64,000 bases of DNA from Microcoleus sp036704825 (GCA_036704825.1 JAUBSN010000006.1:71965-135964); one strand, 5' to 3'; shown: positions 34,701 to 44,900, numbered from the stretch's first letter. Made by a program: numbers and translations. The notes: generated by a model not told the origin, from the sequence alone.

Positions 34701-37290
34701 CTGACTCGTAGAGTGCCAGAGTCAAGTCGTAGTCTGTTTGCCAACTTTCGAGGGGAAGCAGTTCAATACCTGCGGTTAAATATTTGAGGGCAAGTTCGTA
34801 AGCTGCACTTGCTTTTGCTTTGCGACCAGCAATTAAATTTAATTGGCATAATTGAAATTGTTCTAATTGGTTGCTGATAATTTTTTTAGCTAAATTTAGT
34901 TGGTTTACGGTATCAAAAATATGGTCTTCTAATTGCTCTGGCGGTGCACTTTGCAGTAAAAAATTGCCTATTTTAAGATGAATTTCTTGTTTATGATAAT
35001 CGGATATTAAAGCATAAGCTGCTTGCTGGACTCGCTCATGCAAAAATTTGTAAGTGGCGCTCGAAAAATCAGCCGCTGGTAGGGAAAATTTATCGGTAAA
35101 GTCTCTAGATATTGTGTCTGTTACTTCTGTGCTTGCTGCTAGTGCGATCGGAATTTTGCAGGCGTTATTCACAAGCAAAATCAGACCGGACTGAAGTGCT
35201 TCACTGATGTCTGTTGCTGCAGATGCCAGAGGTTTTCCGGCGATTGTCGAGAGAGTTTTTAAATCAAATTTGTTCCCAATACAAGCGGCTAATTTAAGCA
35301 GTTCCTGGGTATTATATGAAAGTTTTTGAATATTATCAATCATTAGTTCTACAACATTGTCAGTTATTCCCATTTCTTGTATTTGTTCGATATCCCACTG
35401 CCACTCGCCTGCGATCTGGCATTTTTTCACTATTTTCTCTGAGATTGGTGGCGCTAAGCCCGACAGGTTAGGTTCAGCTAGATCGACCAAATTATTCGAG
35501 GGTGAAACTTTAAATTTAATTAAATTTGTTGAGTAAATAAACTTAATTAATTGAGTTAAAAAGAAGGGATTACCAGCGGTTTTTTGCCAAAGCAATTCTG
35601 CTAAACTTAGGGATTTTTCTGGGTCGCAGTTCAAAGTATCGGCGACAAATTGGTTGACACTGCTTATATCTAAAGGTGAAAGGGCGATCGCGCTCACAGT
35701 GCCGCCTGCTTTTTTAATTGCTTGGGCGGTCAGCATTAGGGGATGATTTGGATCTACTTCCTGCTCTCTATAAGCTCCAATTATTAATAAATATTGAGTT
35801 TCCAGGTCAGTGGCTAGAAGTTCTATTAACTTGAGAGATGCTGAATCGATCCACTGCAAGTCGTCCAGGAAAATTACTAGGGGGTGTTCTTTTTGAGCAA
35901 AGACGCGGATGAAGTTTTGAAATACTAAATTAAAGCGATTTTGAGATTCATTTGCTCCTAAATCTGGGACGGGGGACTGCGGCCCGACAATCAGTTCTAC
36001 TTCGGGAATAGCTTCAATAATTATTTGGCAGTTGCCGCCGAGTGCTTTTAAAATTTTTTGTTTCCAAACATGGATTTCTGCGGCATTTTCCGTAAATATT
36101 TGTTGCAACAAATATTGAAAAGCTTGGAGCAAAAAAGCGTAGGGAATATCGCGCTTCAATTGCTCAAATTTGCTGTCAATAAAATACCCGTTTCCCCGCC
36201 GGATCGGCTTGCAAACTTCATATACTAACGACGATTTGCCCGCACCTGCTGAACCAGAAATCAGCACGATTTCTGTATTGCCCCGCCTCATCCGCTGGAA
36301 GATACTGAGAAGCATATTAACTTCTACTTCTCGCCCGTAAAATTTTTGGGAAATTTGCAGGTGACTTGACCGATCTTGCTTGCCGAGGGTTATGTGAGAA
36401 ATGTCGCCTGTAGTTTGCAGTAGATCGAGACAATTTTGTAAGTCGTACAAAAGTCCGAAAGCACTTTGATACCTGTCTTCGGCTGTTTTTGCTAATAGTT
36501 TGATGACGATATCGGAAACGACTTGAGGAATCTCCTTGGTTCCTACTTGATTGATTCTGCCTTCGATGATTTTGCTTTCTACTTTTTGCTTTCTGTTTTC
36601 CCAAGGAGAAACTGGCGTTTTGGCAATATGGCAGTGTACTAATTCCATAGGATCGATCGCCTGAAAAGGCAATTCGCCACAAAGCATTTCATAAAAGGTG
36701 ACGCCTAAAGAATAAAAATCGGTGCGGTAGTCGATCGCCCGATTCATGCGTCCCGTTTGTTCGGGAGACATATAGGCCAGAGTACCTTCGAGTAAATGGG
36801 GATGGCTGAGGGCGGGGTTTTCGCCCGGTAGCAGGGAGGCGATCGCAAAATCAGCAATCTTGACATCTCCTGTCGAACTATTGACAATAATATTGCTGGG
36901 TTTAATATCCTTATGGATGATGCGGTGTTCGTGGAGTTGCCCGATAGTTTCTGCTAGTTTGATGCCAATATGCAGAAATTGTTGTAACTCTAGCTGGTTC
37001 TTGCTGAGAAACTCTTTTAGGGAAATCCCACCAAAATCTTCTAAAACTAAAACCGGAAAGTGATTGTATGTTTCTATTTTGTAAAGCTTGACTATTCCGG
37101 GTAAACTCAAATTTTTAAGAATTTCGGATTCGTGCAGCAGTTGGGATATTTGGGCTGGGGTCGGGTATGGCGGCGTGAGAGTTTTGAGGATAACGGGTTT
37201 TTGTTCCTCAAGCTGCATCCCTCGATAAATAACTGTATTACGGTTTGTATAAAGTTCTCCGTCAATGCGGTATCCCGGAATAGAAATCAT
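31759..37290 (-). CDS. Giant Ser/Thr kinase-AAA-GAF-histidine kinase (HstK-type)
   Basis: This 1843-residue protein fuses two kinase systems. Residues about 5-270 form a eukaryotic-type Ser/Thr kinase with HKDIKPSN (126-133), Lys36 as the ATP anchor and DFA instead of DFG (about 147-149). Residues about 315-600 are an AAA/ORC-like ATPase with P-loop GSAGAGKSSLV near 350 and IFLDDLQWID as Walker B. A helical repeat region (about 650-1360) follows. A GAF domain covers about 1390-1560. The histidine kinase core has VAHEINTPIG (His near 1613) and an ATPase end with NGKGIDPENLSKIFEPFFTTK and GTGLGLHI. This is the HstK family of multicellular cyanobacteria. The cyclase gene follows 48 bp on. Confidence 0.94.
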   Translation of the reverse strand: MISIPGYRIDGELYTNRNTVIYRGMQLEEQKPVILKTLTPPYPTPAQISQLLHESEILKNLSLPGIVKLYKIETYNHFPVLVLEDFGGISLKEFLSKNQLELQQFLHIGIKLAETIGQLHEHRIIHKDIKPSNIIVNSSTGDVKIADFAIASLLPGENPALSHPHLLEGTLAYMSPEQTGRMNRAIDYRTDFYSLGVTFYEMLCGELPFQAIDPMELVHCHIAKTPVSPWENRKQKVESKIIEGRINQVGTKEIPQVVSDIVIKLLAKTAEDRYQSAFGLLYDLQNCLDLLQTTGDISHITLGKQDRSSHLQISQKFYGREVEVNMLLSIFQRMRRGNTEIVLISGSAGAGKSSLVYEVCKPIRRGNGYFIDSKFEQLKRDIPYAFLLQAFQYLLQQIFTENAAEIHVWKQKILKALGGNCQIIIEAIPEVELIVGPQSPVPDLGANESQNRFNLVFQNFIRVFAQKEHPLVIFLDDLQWIDSASLKLIELLATDLETQYLLIIGAYREQEVDPNHPLMLTAQAIKKAGGTVSAIALSPLDISSVNQFVADTLNCDPEKSLSLAELLWQKTAGNPFFLTQLIKFIYSTNLIKFKVSPSNNLVDLAEPNLSGLAPPISEKIVKKCQIAGEWQWDIEQIQEMGITDNVVELMIDNIQKLSYNTQELLKLAACIGNKFDLKTLSTIAGKPLASAATDISEALQSGLILLVNNACKIPIALAASTEVTDTISRDFTDKFSLPAADFSSATYKFLHERVQQAAYALISDYHKQEIHLKIGNFLLQSAPPEQLEDHIFDTVNQLNLAKKIISNQLEQFQLCQLNLIAGRKAKASAAYELALKYLTAGIELLPLESWQTDYDLTLALYESAAEAAYLNTDFEAMEKWAIIVLQHAKNELDKIKVFEIRIIACAMQTKLQESVKIGREALKMLGINFPESPIPLHIQQALAKTAAYLTEKKIEDLIDLPMMTNPHKLATMRVLSSMFSATFIVEPVLLPLIVCEQVNLSINYGNSTFSAFGYANYGAILKGIVRDIESGDRFGKLALNLSDKLNSLEFKSKTLNLVAFILMNGKHHVKDSLPLLEDAYQSALENGDIECVGYAAVNICQSLYFIGQELPQLERRIVSYNHLLCQLKQETVLSWNQIYRQTILQLMVKLESPHLILGEAYSEEKLLSLLLKANDRVGLQHFYLQKLILAYLFGDTVTALENAAQAEVYLDSVAGGFINVSEYQFYGSLARLAAYPSATDEEQEEHLFYAVSNRKKLQKKALSAPMNLQHKCDLLTAEKARVLGDVVRAMEYYDRAIAGAQENGYIQIQALAAELAGAFYLSIGREKNSKTYLTEARYCYQRWGATAKAAHLESKYPQLLTSGSVSTNIETHKSTSSASTTNDSAGVLDLTTVVKASQTLAGEIVLDKLLAKMMKIVIENAGGQKGFLLLEKEGQWVIEASGSVDVDRVAVMQSIPIDFVADNREVTLLAVAVVNYVARTQESIVLNDASREGQFTRTPYIMAVQPKSILCTPLINQGQLTGILYLENNLTAGAFTQDRLEILKLLSSQISISIKNAQLYANLHQFNQNLENLVQQRTSELSQTLEDLKSAQNKLVESEKMAALGGLVAGVAHEINTPIGIGITAASLLAEKATKFFEVYSNGQIKRSELEKFLDTAMQSSNMILSNLNRAADLIHSFKEVAVDQSSELKRTFNLKNYLEEILISLSAKLKRTKHKIEIRCDENIVVDSYPGALCQIVTNLVLNSLIHAYDGEDEGVLAFDFKLEGDRLVFEYADNGKGIDPENLSKIFEPFFTTKRGQGGTGLGLHIIYNLVTQKLKGTISCTSQVNKGTKFMIEFPAKMSS

Positions 37291-37653
37291 GATAGTTGGG
37301 GGTTATTTCAAAGATGCGGTTGTGCAATTTTAGATTTTAGATTTTAGATTGGGAATGATTGACTATCTAAGGGTTTAGAGCGCGGGCTTAGAGTTGCATT
37401 ATTTTTAACCACAAGTATTATTAAGTAAGTGGAAAGACACTGCCGGTCGAGTGCGGTTTTTCCGGCAGTCAACTGGCTACTATTATATAGCTTAGCTAAA
37501 TCCATCCCTAAAGAGTTATCCTAGATACTTTTTTGTCGCTTATTTAGTTATCTATATTTTAGTCTTCAAAAAATTAGAAGTCGCACTTTGCTATCCCGCC
37601 AGTGCAAAAATAAACGGGTGCGTGCAAATCAACAGCTAAAATCTAAAAAAATC
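37291..37653. other. Intergenic region with AT repeat and hairpin
   Basis: This gap separates the divergent giant kinase and HAD genes. It holds a (TTTTAGA)n tract (about 37328-37352), also seen at 63474-63494, and an ACTGCCGG/CCGGCAGT hairpin (37439-37446 with 37462-37469). The hairpin has no T run. Promoters for both genes are expected here but not assigned. Confidence 0.5.
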
Positions 37654-38535
37654 ATGCAGAATATAACTGCCTCAAATCGAGCTAACGCAACCGATCGCGC
37701 TTTTGGCACCGCAGACATTCAATTGCTGGTAGTGGATATAGACGGCACGATCGCAGGTTTGTCAAATACCATCCGAGAACCAGTCAAGCAGGCAATTTTG
37801 GCTGCCTCGTCGCGGGGAGTGAAAGTGGCCGTCGCTACGGGCAGGATGTACCGATCGGCTTTGCGTTTTCACCGCGACATCGGCTCAACATTGCCGCTGA
37901 TTTGCTACCAGGGTGCGTGGATTCAAGACATCGCTGCTCAAAAGCGGCTGCGTCACTTGCCGCTGTCGAAACAAACTGCTCTGCAACTGTTAGATTATTT
38001 TGAAGAACCGGATTTGCGACCGCTGCTTTCGATCCATTTCTACATTGACGACAAACTTTATGTCCCGGAAATTACCGCAGCTACCCGAATTTATGCCCAA
38101 CGATCGGGCATTGAACCGATCGCGATTAAAGATTTGCGGCGAGATATTCCGGGGGAACCGACGAAAATTTTGGCTTTGTGCAAGAATCCGGCGGTACTCG
38201 ACGGCTTGCAAATCAGTATGCGGGAGCGCTACACGCCTGCGGAACTTTATTTAACTCGATCGGTTTCTACTTTTTTTGAAGCTACGCATCCTTCGGCGAA
38301 TAAGGGAGATGCGGTGCAGTATTTAGCCGAGGAAATTTTGGGTTTGCAGGCGGCGAACGTGATGGCGATCGGCGACAATTTTAACGATCTAGAAATGATT
38401 TCCTACGCGGGCGTGGGCGTGGCGATGGGCAATGCTCCTGATGGGGTGAAGGCTGCTGCTGATTGGGTGGCGCCGGATGTGGAGGAAGACGGGGTGGCGG
38501 CTGCGATCGAACAATTTGTTTTGGGCGCTCGTTGA
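37654..38535 (+). CDS. HAD-superfamily hydrolase, Cof/subfamily IIB
   Basis: The 293-residue product from ATG 37654 (MQNITASNR) is a phosphatase of the Cof type. The frame is open 22 codons upstream to a TTG, but that part is polar and lacks support. Motif I is VVDIDGTIAGLSNTIREP with the nucleophile Asp, motif II is ATGRM, and motif IV is AIGDNFNDLEMISYAGVGVAMGNA. The large cap between motifs II and III is that of subfamily IIB. Substrates in this family are phosphosugars, riboflavin precursors or other small phosphates, and the substrate here is unknown. It is divergent from the giant kinase. A strong TAGGGACACGGCA inverted repeat follows the stop. Confidence 0.9.
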   Translation: MQNITASNRANATDRAFGTADIQLLVVDIDGTIAGLSNTIREPVKQAILAASSRGVKVAVATGRMYRSALRFHRDIGSTLPLICYQGAWIQDIAAQKRLRHLPLSKQTALQLLDYFEEPDLRPLLSIHFYIDDKLYVPEITAATRIYAQRSGIEPIAIKDLRRDIPGEPTKILALCKNPAVLDGLQISMRERYTPAELYLTRSVSTFFEATHPSANKGDAVQYLAEEILGLQAANVMAIGDNFNDLEMISYAGVGVAMGNAPDGVKAAADWVAPDVEEDGVAAAIEQFVLGAR

Positions 38536-38567
38536 TATTTGTAGCAATAATAATTTTCCCAAAATTA

Positions 38568-38594
38568 TAGGGACACGGCACTGCCGTGTCCCTA
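38568..38594. repeat. Perfect 13-bp inverted repeat TAGGGACACGGCA
   Basis: TAGGGACACGGCA and its complement flank a single C, and the pairing continues weakly into AAATT/AATTT outside. A similar GGACAC…GTGTCC core is in the MITE at 27086-27188. It is either a terminator for the HAD gene or a dispersed palindrome. Confidence 0.75.
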
Positions 38595-38620
38595 CAATTT
38601 TAAAAATGCCTTTCAACAGA

Positions 38621-38661
38621 AAGAGCACCGACGACTGGCCGTGTTTCGTCTCGGTGCTCTT
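38621..38661. terminator. 11-bp inverted repeat AAGAGCACCGA
   Basis: The arms 38621-38631 and 38651-38661 are perfectly complementary (AAGAGCACCGA/TCGGTGCTCTT) with a 19-nt loop that pairs further (CGA/TCG). Its position between convergent genes suggests a terminator, although only short T runs flank it. Confidence 0.6.
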
Positions 38662-38843
38662 ACTGGTTCGCTCCTCACACGTCCATCACTATAACTGACT
38701 AGGACAAGCGTGTCAATACTTTTTATAAAAATTGTTTTTTGAGTCGGCAGCAGCCTGGGTGGCGGTGCGGTGGAGCGAGGCAGAACCTTTGCACTGTAAG
38801 ACTTTTGATCGATCGTCGCGCCATTGGAGCGAGCCAAAAAATT

Positions 38844-39734
38844 TTACTTCAATTCCAGCAGCCAGTCCAAAATCAGAGCGTTGACTTCACTCGGCCGCTC
38901 GTCGTGGGGACAGTGGCCCGTGTTGGGAATTGACACAAATTTTACTGGTTTATCGTTGGCGGCCAATTGTTGATATATCTGGCTGCCGGCGATGGGCGTC
39001 CAGGGGTCGTCTGCGCCCCAAAGTACCAATAACGGACGATCGACTTTGGGCAGCAATTCGGACGGTTGAGGGCCTGCTGGGGCCGTGAGTATGGAGGCAA
39101 ACACTTGTTGAGCTCCCGGATCGCAGGAGGGGGCGTGGAGGAGTTCTACGAGTTCGTCGGTGATGGCTTCGGGGTTTCTGTAGACTTGGCGCAGGGTGTT
39201 GCGGATGCGGTGTTTTTGGCGGATGTTGTTGAAGACAAACGGGCCGATAATGGGCGATCGAACTAATTTAGTAAAAGTCCCCATCACTACTCGCAGCGGG
39301 AAATTCAGTTCGTCGGGCCGGTGGTTGAGCCCGCCGGCACAGTTGATTAAGACACCGCCGGCTGATATTTCTGGATGGTTGGCGACTACCATCAAACTCA
39401 GCAAAGCGCCGATCGAATTCCCGACAAATACCGCCGGTTCCTGCACCATATCGGCCCAGAAATCTGTCAGCAATTCTTCCCACAATTCCAGAGTGTAATC
39501 TAGGGCCGGTTTGGCCGAAGCACCGAATCCCAGCAAGTCGAGAGCAAATACGCGATAGCCGCCGGCCGCGAGTGCGGGGATATTTTGCCGCCAATGTCCG
39601 ATCGAAGCCCCAAATCCGTGAATCAAGATCAGAGGGCGGCCGGTTCCTTGGACGGTATATTGGATTTTGTGACCTTTCCAAGTCCAAATTAATTTTTCAA
39701 AGCTGGTTGCAGATACTAATTGTTGTGCAGTCAC
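38844..39734 (-). CDS. Alpha/beta-fold hydrolase
   Basis: This 296-residue hydrolase has the oxyanion loop LILIHGFGASIGHWRQN and the nucleophile elbow VGNSIGAL. The acid is in LWGADDPWTPI and the catalytic His in NTGHCPHDERPSEVN, so the triad is complete. There is no signal peptide. It resembles the cyanobacterial/plastid branch related to haloalkane dehalogenase and pheophytinase-like hydrolases, but the substrate cannot be read from the sequence. The start at 39734 gives MTAQQLVSATSFEKLIWTWKGHKI. It is not linked to the cyclase upstream, which is separated by a 193-bp repeat-rich gap. Confidence 0.88.
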   Translation of the reverse strand: MTAQQLVSATSFEKLIWTWKGHKIQYTVQGTGRPLILIHGFGASIGHWRQNIPALAAGGYRVFALDLLGFGASAKPALDYTLELWEELLTDFWADMVQEPAVFVGNSIGALLSLMVVANHPEISAGGVLINCAGGLNHRPDELNFPLRVVMGTFTKLVRSPIIGPFVFNNIRQKHRIRNTLRQVYRNPEAITDELVELLHAPSCDPGAQQVFASILTAPAGPQPSELLPKVDRPLLVLWGADDPWTPIAGSQIYQQLAANDKPVKFVSIPNTGHCPHDERPSEVNALILDWLLELK

Positions 39735-39773
39735 GGCTATTATGTAAAGTTTCGTTAACTACTTTCATCATAG

Positions 39774-39877
39774 CAGTAGTCAGTAGTCAGTAGTCAGTAG
39801 TCAGTAGTCAGTAGTCATGAATTATTGGTTATGTGTTATTGGTTATGTGTTATTGGTTATTGGTTATTGGTTATTTG
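39774..39877. repeat. Heptad repeats (CAGTAGT)n and (TTATTGG)n
   Basis: About six copies of CAGTAGT (39774-39817) are followed by TTATTGG/TTATGTG heptads (39821-39877). They lie in the gap between the alpha/beta hydrolase and the receiver-cyclase stop. Confidence 0.88.
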
Positions 39878-39927
39878 TGGTAATACCCCATGCCCGATGC
39901 CCCATGCCCAATGCCCCATGCCGATTT

Positions 39928-41955
39928 TTACTTATTTTGTAGCAACCAATAAGTCATCATATTCCCCTTACCTTTTACTGGAATCACGCCTCGCTTCTCA
40001 AACAAATACTTATCTTTCAAAAGCTCATAAGTAACATCAGTAACTTGAATGCTGCCTGCAAAACCAGTAGCTTCCATCCTCGCAGCCACATTCACCGTAT
40101 CTCCCCACAAATCATAGGTGAACTTGCTCACACCAATCACTCCCGCAACAACTGGCCCGGAATTGATGCCGACGCGAATTGCCAGTTTTTCCCCTGTCTC
40201 GGCGCACAACTTTGCTATTTTTTCCTGCATTCCCAGGGCCATTTGGGCGATCGCCTCGGCGTGATCCTGTCTCGGCGTAGGCAATCCCCCGACCACCATG
40301 TAAGCATCGCCAATAGTCTTAATTTTCTCCACGCCGTACTTTTCAGCTAACTGGTCGAAGTGGGAAAAAATTACGTTCAAGCGCTTTACCAACTCGGTCG
40401 GAGACATTCTAGCAGACAACTCAGTAAAACCAACAATATCAGCAAATAAAACACTTACTTGGGCAAAACTGTCGGCGATCGTGCTTTGCTCTGCCTTCAA
40501 GCGTTCTGCGATTGGTTTGGGTAAAATATTTAACAGCAACTTCTCGCTTTGTTCTTGTTGAACTTTTAGCGCTTCTTCCGCTAATTTGCGCTCTGTAATG
40601 TCAGAAACAGTACCCTCATAGTAAAGCATCTCACCTTTTGAATCTCGAACAGCCCGAACATTTTCTGACACCCAAATCCGGCGCCCGTCTTTGCGGCATA
40701 CCATAGATTCAAACCCCGAAACGGCATTTTCAGCATCCATAGCAGCCACAAATTCGAGGCGGCGTTCCGGGTCAACGTAGAGTTGCTGAGCAATATTTTT
40801 AATCTGGGACATCAGTTCTTCTGGCGAGTCGTAACCGTACAATTTTGCCAAAGCTGGATTAGCGCTGAGATAGCCTCCTGAAGGCGTGCTTTGAAAAATG
40901 CCTTCCATCGCATTTTCTACAATGCTGTGATATTTTTCTCGAGCAATACGCAGCAATTCTTCTGCTTGTTTGCGCTGAATTAAAGAACCTAATTGAGTGC
41001 CGACCGCATTAAAAACGTCTATAAATCGTGCGTCTTTCCCACCAGACGAAATTTTAAAGAAAACTAGCACTGCCAATACTTCATCGCCTACCAAAATCGG
41101 CACGCCAAAACCCGCTTTGAATCCGAGTTCTAGTGCTATCTGACTTCGGAAAAAATGCGGGTAGCCCTTGGAAATATCTTCTACCCATTCCGGTTGCTTG
41201 GATGCCCAAACTCGTCCCGGCAGCCCTATATTCATGGCAAATGTCAGTTGTTCGCTTTGCCTGCGGAACGCGTCCATCCTCGCGTTGCTTGCATACCAGC
41301 CCCGGGCTGATTGCAGTACAGTTCCTTCGGCATCGGGAATCCAAGCTTCTCCTACATCCCATCCGATTGTTTCGCCAACGTGGTGCAAAATTACTTCTAA
41401 AGCTGAGTGAAAGTCTACAGCTTCGCCGATCGCCCGCGTAGTTTCCAGCAAAAACCGGATTGATTCTTCAGCCCGCTGCCGTTCTGCGATTTCTTCCTGC
41501 AATCTAGAATTGCGATCGTGCAGTTCCCTAGCTTGCAGTTGCAGTTTGGATTGCAGCGAACGAAGGGAAAGTTGGTTTTGGACGCGCGCTAAAACTTCTT
41601 CTACTTGAAACGGTTTAGTAATATAATCCACTCCTCCTACTTGAAAAGCTTTAACTTTTTCCAGCACGTCATCTAGGGCACTAATAAAAATTACGGGGAT
41701 ATCTTTAGTTTCTTGGCTTAACTTTAACTTCTCGCAAACTTCATACCCGTTCATTTGCGGCATATTAATATCTAGTAAAATTAGATCGGGAGGAGATATT
41801 TGTGCCCCTTGCAAAGCCAAGTGTCCGTTAATAGCCTTCCTGACATGATACCCGTAAGATGCCAGCATAGTGGATAAAAGTCGCAAATTATCCGGCATAT
41901 CGTCAACGATCAGAATGTCTTTAGGAGTCGCTGGTAATGGATGGTCGTTCATCAT
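39928..41955 (-). CDS. Receiver-GAF-PAS-class III adenylate cyclase
   Basis: This 675-residue enzyme has a receiver domain (about 12-130, ILIVDDMPDNLRLLSTML, phosphoacceptor Asp in LILLDINMPQMNGYEV) and a short coiled coil. A GAF domain (about 165-332), a PAS/PAC domain (about 338-458) and a cyclase domain (about 491-665) follow. Catalytic features are VLFADIVGFTELSARMSP, KIKTIGDAYMVVGGLP and LWGDTVNVAARMEATG. The Lys and Asp there are the adenine-specific pair, so it should make cAMP. The gene overlaps the end of the hybrid kinase gene by 35 nt in another frame. The overlap strongly suggests co-expression, with phosphotransfer from the kinase to this receiver as an inference. Confidence 0.92.
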   Translation of the reverse strand: MMNDHPLPATPKDILIVDDMPDNLRLLSTMLASYGYHVRKAINGHLALQGAQISPPDLILLDINMPQMNGYEVCEKLKLSQETKDIPVIFISALDDVLEKVKAFQVGGVDYITKPFQVEEVLARVQNQLSLRSLQSKLQLQARELHDRNSRLQEEIAERQRAEESIRFLLETTRAIGEAVDFHSALEVILHHVGETIGWDVGEAWIPDAEGTVLQSARGWYASNARMDAFRRQSEQLTFAMNIGLPGRVWASKQPEWVEDISKGYPHFFRSQIALELGFKAGFGVPILVGDEVLAVLVFFKISSGGKDARFIDVFNAVGTQLGSLIQRKQAEELLRIAREKYHSIVENAMEGIFQSTPSGGYLSANPALAKLYGYDSPEELMSQIKNIAQQLYVDPERRLEFVAAMDAENAVSGFESMVCRKDGRRIWVSENVRAVRDSKGEMLYYEGTVSDITERKLAEEALKVQQEQSEKLLLNILPKPIAERLKAEQSTIADSFAQVSVLFADIVGFTELSARMSPTELVKRLNVIFSHFDQLAEKYGVEKIKTIGDAYMVVGGLPTPRQDHAEAIAQMALGMQEKIAKLCAETGEKLAIRVGINSGPVVAGVIGVSKFTYDLWGDTVNVAARMEATGFAGSIQVTDVTYELLKDKYLFEKRGVIPVKGKGNMMTYWLLQNK

Positions 41956-44900
41956 AATATAATTGAGTTAAATCGATAATGATATCTATCCGAAAATTAT
42001 CGACTAAATCTGTTAAAGTGTTAGCGAGATTTGCCTCAGTTTCGGGAATTTCCTCGATCAGTTCGAGAATGCGTTTGTCGTCAACACAAAGTGCTGCTCG
42101 GTGCAACTCGACCACCCAGTCTGTGGGCATTACACTCAAATCCTCGGTTGTCAAACTTTTAAGCAGCGTCGGTGTTGAAAAAGAAGTAGATAAGTTTTCT
42201 TTCTCATAAATATAACGCAGGTTGAGGTGATGCGCTATCTTTTCAAAGAGTACCTCTTCCCGAAACGGTTTACAGATCAAATCGTTACAACCAGCAGACA
42301 AAATTATTTGCCGCTGCTCGTCAAAAGCACTGGCTGTCAGGGCAATAATTATTGTCTCTCTACCTTCTAGAGTTTTCTTAATCTCTCTTGTCGCTTCATA
42401 CCCATCCATCACGGGCATCAGCATATCCATTAATATCAAGTGCGGCTTCCAAGTAGAATGCAAAGCAATTGCTTCTTGACCGTTAGTTGCTTCCCGGACT
42501 TCAAATCCCCGGGGCACCAGCAGCTTAAGCAGCAGTTGGCGATTTTCCGCTACATCTTCAACTATTAATATCCGATAAGTGTCTTGTCCGGCTTCTAAAC
42601 CAATAACTTGTTTAATCTGTGATTTTTCTTGTTCATCACTTTCTGTTACTAAGTTAACCCAGATATTAAAGCTGAAAGTTGTGCCTTGACCGAGTTGACT
42701 TTTAACAGCAATTTCACCCCCCATAATCCGGACAAACTGTTGGCTGATCGGCAACCCCAGACCAGTTCCCTGCATGGATTTTCTACCAGTCTCGGTTTGT
42801 ATAAATGGCTTAAATAATGTGGCAAGTTCCAAGGGAGAAATGCCTGGACCAGTGTCGGAAATTTCAAAATACAATTGGGATTTGTTTTCTTCAGTGGCGT
42901 CTGTTTCAGATTGGCTGCTTACGCGCAAAGTAACGGTTCCCTGCTGAGTAAATTTAATCGCATTGCCGACCAGGTTAATTAAAACTTGCCGCAATTTAGC
43001 TTCGTCTGTTTGAATGTACTGCGGCAAATCATCGGCATTTTCAAAGATTAGGCGCAAACCTTTTGAGTTGGCTTTTAGTTGCAGCAGTTCTTTGAGACTG
43101 TTGAGAAGGTTGTAGAGATTGAAGCGGCTGGGATTGATGGTAATTTGACCGGCTTCAATTTTGGACATTGACAAAACATCATTGATGAGTTCCAACAAAT
43201 GTTCGCCGCTGCGGTTAATAATTTCTATGTATTCTTTTTGTTCTTCCGTGATAGAACTGTTGCGGGCCATGACTTGGGAAAAACCGAGGATGGCGTTGAG
43301 AGGTGTGCGGAGTTCGTGGCTCATGGAAGCTAGAAATTGGCTTTTGGCGCGGTTGGCAACTTCGGCGTTTTCTTTGGATTTAATCAGTTCCATGGACTGC
43401 CTTTGAGTGCGGGCGAGCAGTTCCGCTTGCTGTAATGCTACTCCTAGCTGAGTACCTACATCAACTGCAACGTTGATTTCTGCTTCGCTCCACTGGCGGG
43501 GAGCAGAATTTTGATAGGATGCTAGCAATCCCCAGAGCTTTTTACCGGAAAAAATTGGGACAATAATGTATGATTTAGCTTGAAATTTTTCTAGCAATTG
43601 GATATAACAATTATCGAAACCTTGCTTGTAAATATCTGGGACGCAAAGGTAAGTTTTACCTCGGCTGTAGGCTCCGCCTTGGGTTTCTTGCAAATAGGTA
43701 TCGTGGACTTCTGGTGAGATACTATCTAATTTTTGGGCTAGGCAAAGTTCACTGTCTAAAGCGCCTTCAGTAAGGTGAGAATCTGCATCCTGTGCTTGGA
43801 TAAAAGAAACCCACTTGCGGTCAAGGGATTCGGCTACAAATTCGCCACTCCAGTCTGGATTGAAACGGTAAATAGCGACTCGATCGCACTTCATGGTTTG
43901 GCGCAATTCTCGGGTGGTGGCGTGAAAAATTTCTCGAATCTCTAAAGTCTGCCGCATTCTTTCAATGATGCGGGCGATCGCTCTTTGTCGCAAAGCACTT
44001 TCTTGCAGTTCGGCTTCTGCTTGCTTGCGTTCGGTAATATCTACAGCCATTAAAGCAATGCCGATCGCTGTACCGTTATCGTCAATTAGCTGAGTATTGT
44101 ACCACTCGCAGATGATAATTCTGCCGTCTTTAGTCAGATTTTCGGTAGTACCGCTGGATGTGGCATTCAAGTCATGATTGAAAATCTCAGATAATTGCGG
44201 GTGGTAGCTTTCAGGTACGATCAAATCGGAGGCGACTCGACCAATCGCTTCTTGCTCGCTGTAGCCAAAAATAGCCACGGCTGCGGGATTCCAAGTGATA
44301 ATTTCTAAATTGAGGTTCAACTCGATAACTGCGATCGGCGTTTGCTGCAATAAAAATGAGATTCTTTGCTGCGACGCTAGCAGTTTTTCTTGGGCTAATT
44401 TGCGGTCTGTGATGTCATTAGCAGTGCCGAGAATTTGTTTGGGTTTACCGTCGGCTGTTCTGAGAAATACTGTATCCCAACTGTGCATCCACCGCCATTC
44501 ACCGTTTTTATGTTTCATTCGGTATTGACATTCAATGACTTCACCGTCTTTGGCTTCATCTATTTTTTGGATGCTTTCAAAAAACTTTGGCAAATCGTCG
44601 GAGTGGACCAGAATTGGCATCATTGCTGTACCCATATCTTGTATTTCTTCGGCGGTGTATCCGAGCATCGTCGAAATTTGTCGGTTGGTATAAACATTCC
44701 GCTGTTCAATTACATCGTAAACGTACAATAGGTTGGGATTGGAATCGGCAATGGCTTGAATGAAGTGCTGGCTTTCTCTGAGTGCGGATTCTGTTTGTTT
44801 GCGAACGCTAATATCTCGCGCTACGATAATCACTGAATCAGGAGTAAGCGGAGAAACTTTAGCGTCGAGGCAAACTTCGCGCTCTCCGACTTTAAAGCTA

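Larger units (their letters stand above)
38536..38843. other. Convergent intergenic region with two strong inverted repeats
   Basis: No gene is seen. Besides the two inverted repeats at 38568-38594 and 38621-38661, the region is AT/GC mixed. A bidirectional end for the HAD and alpha/beta-hydrolase transcripts is the most likely content. Confidence 0.5.
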
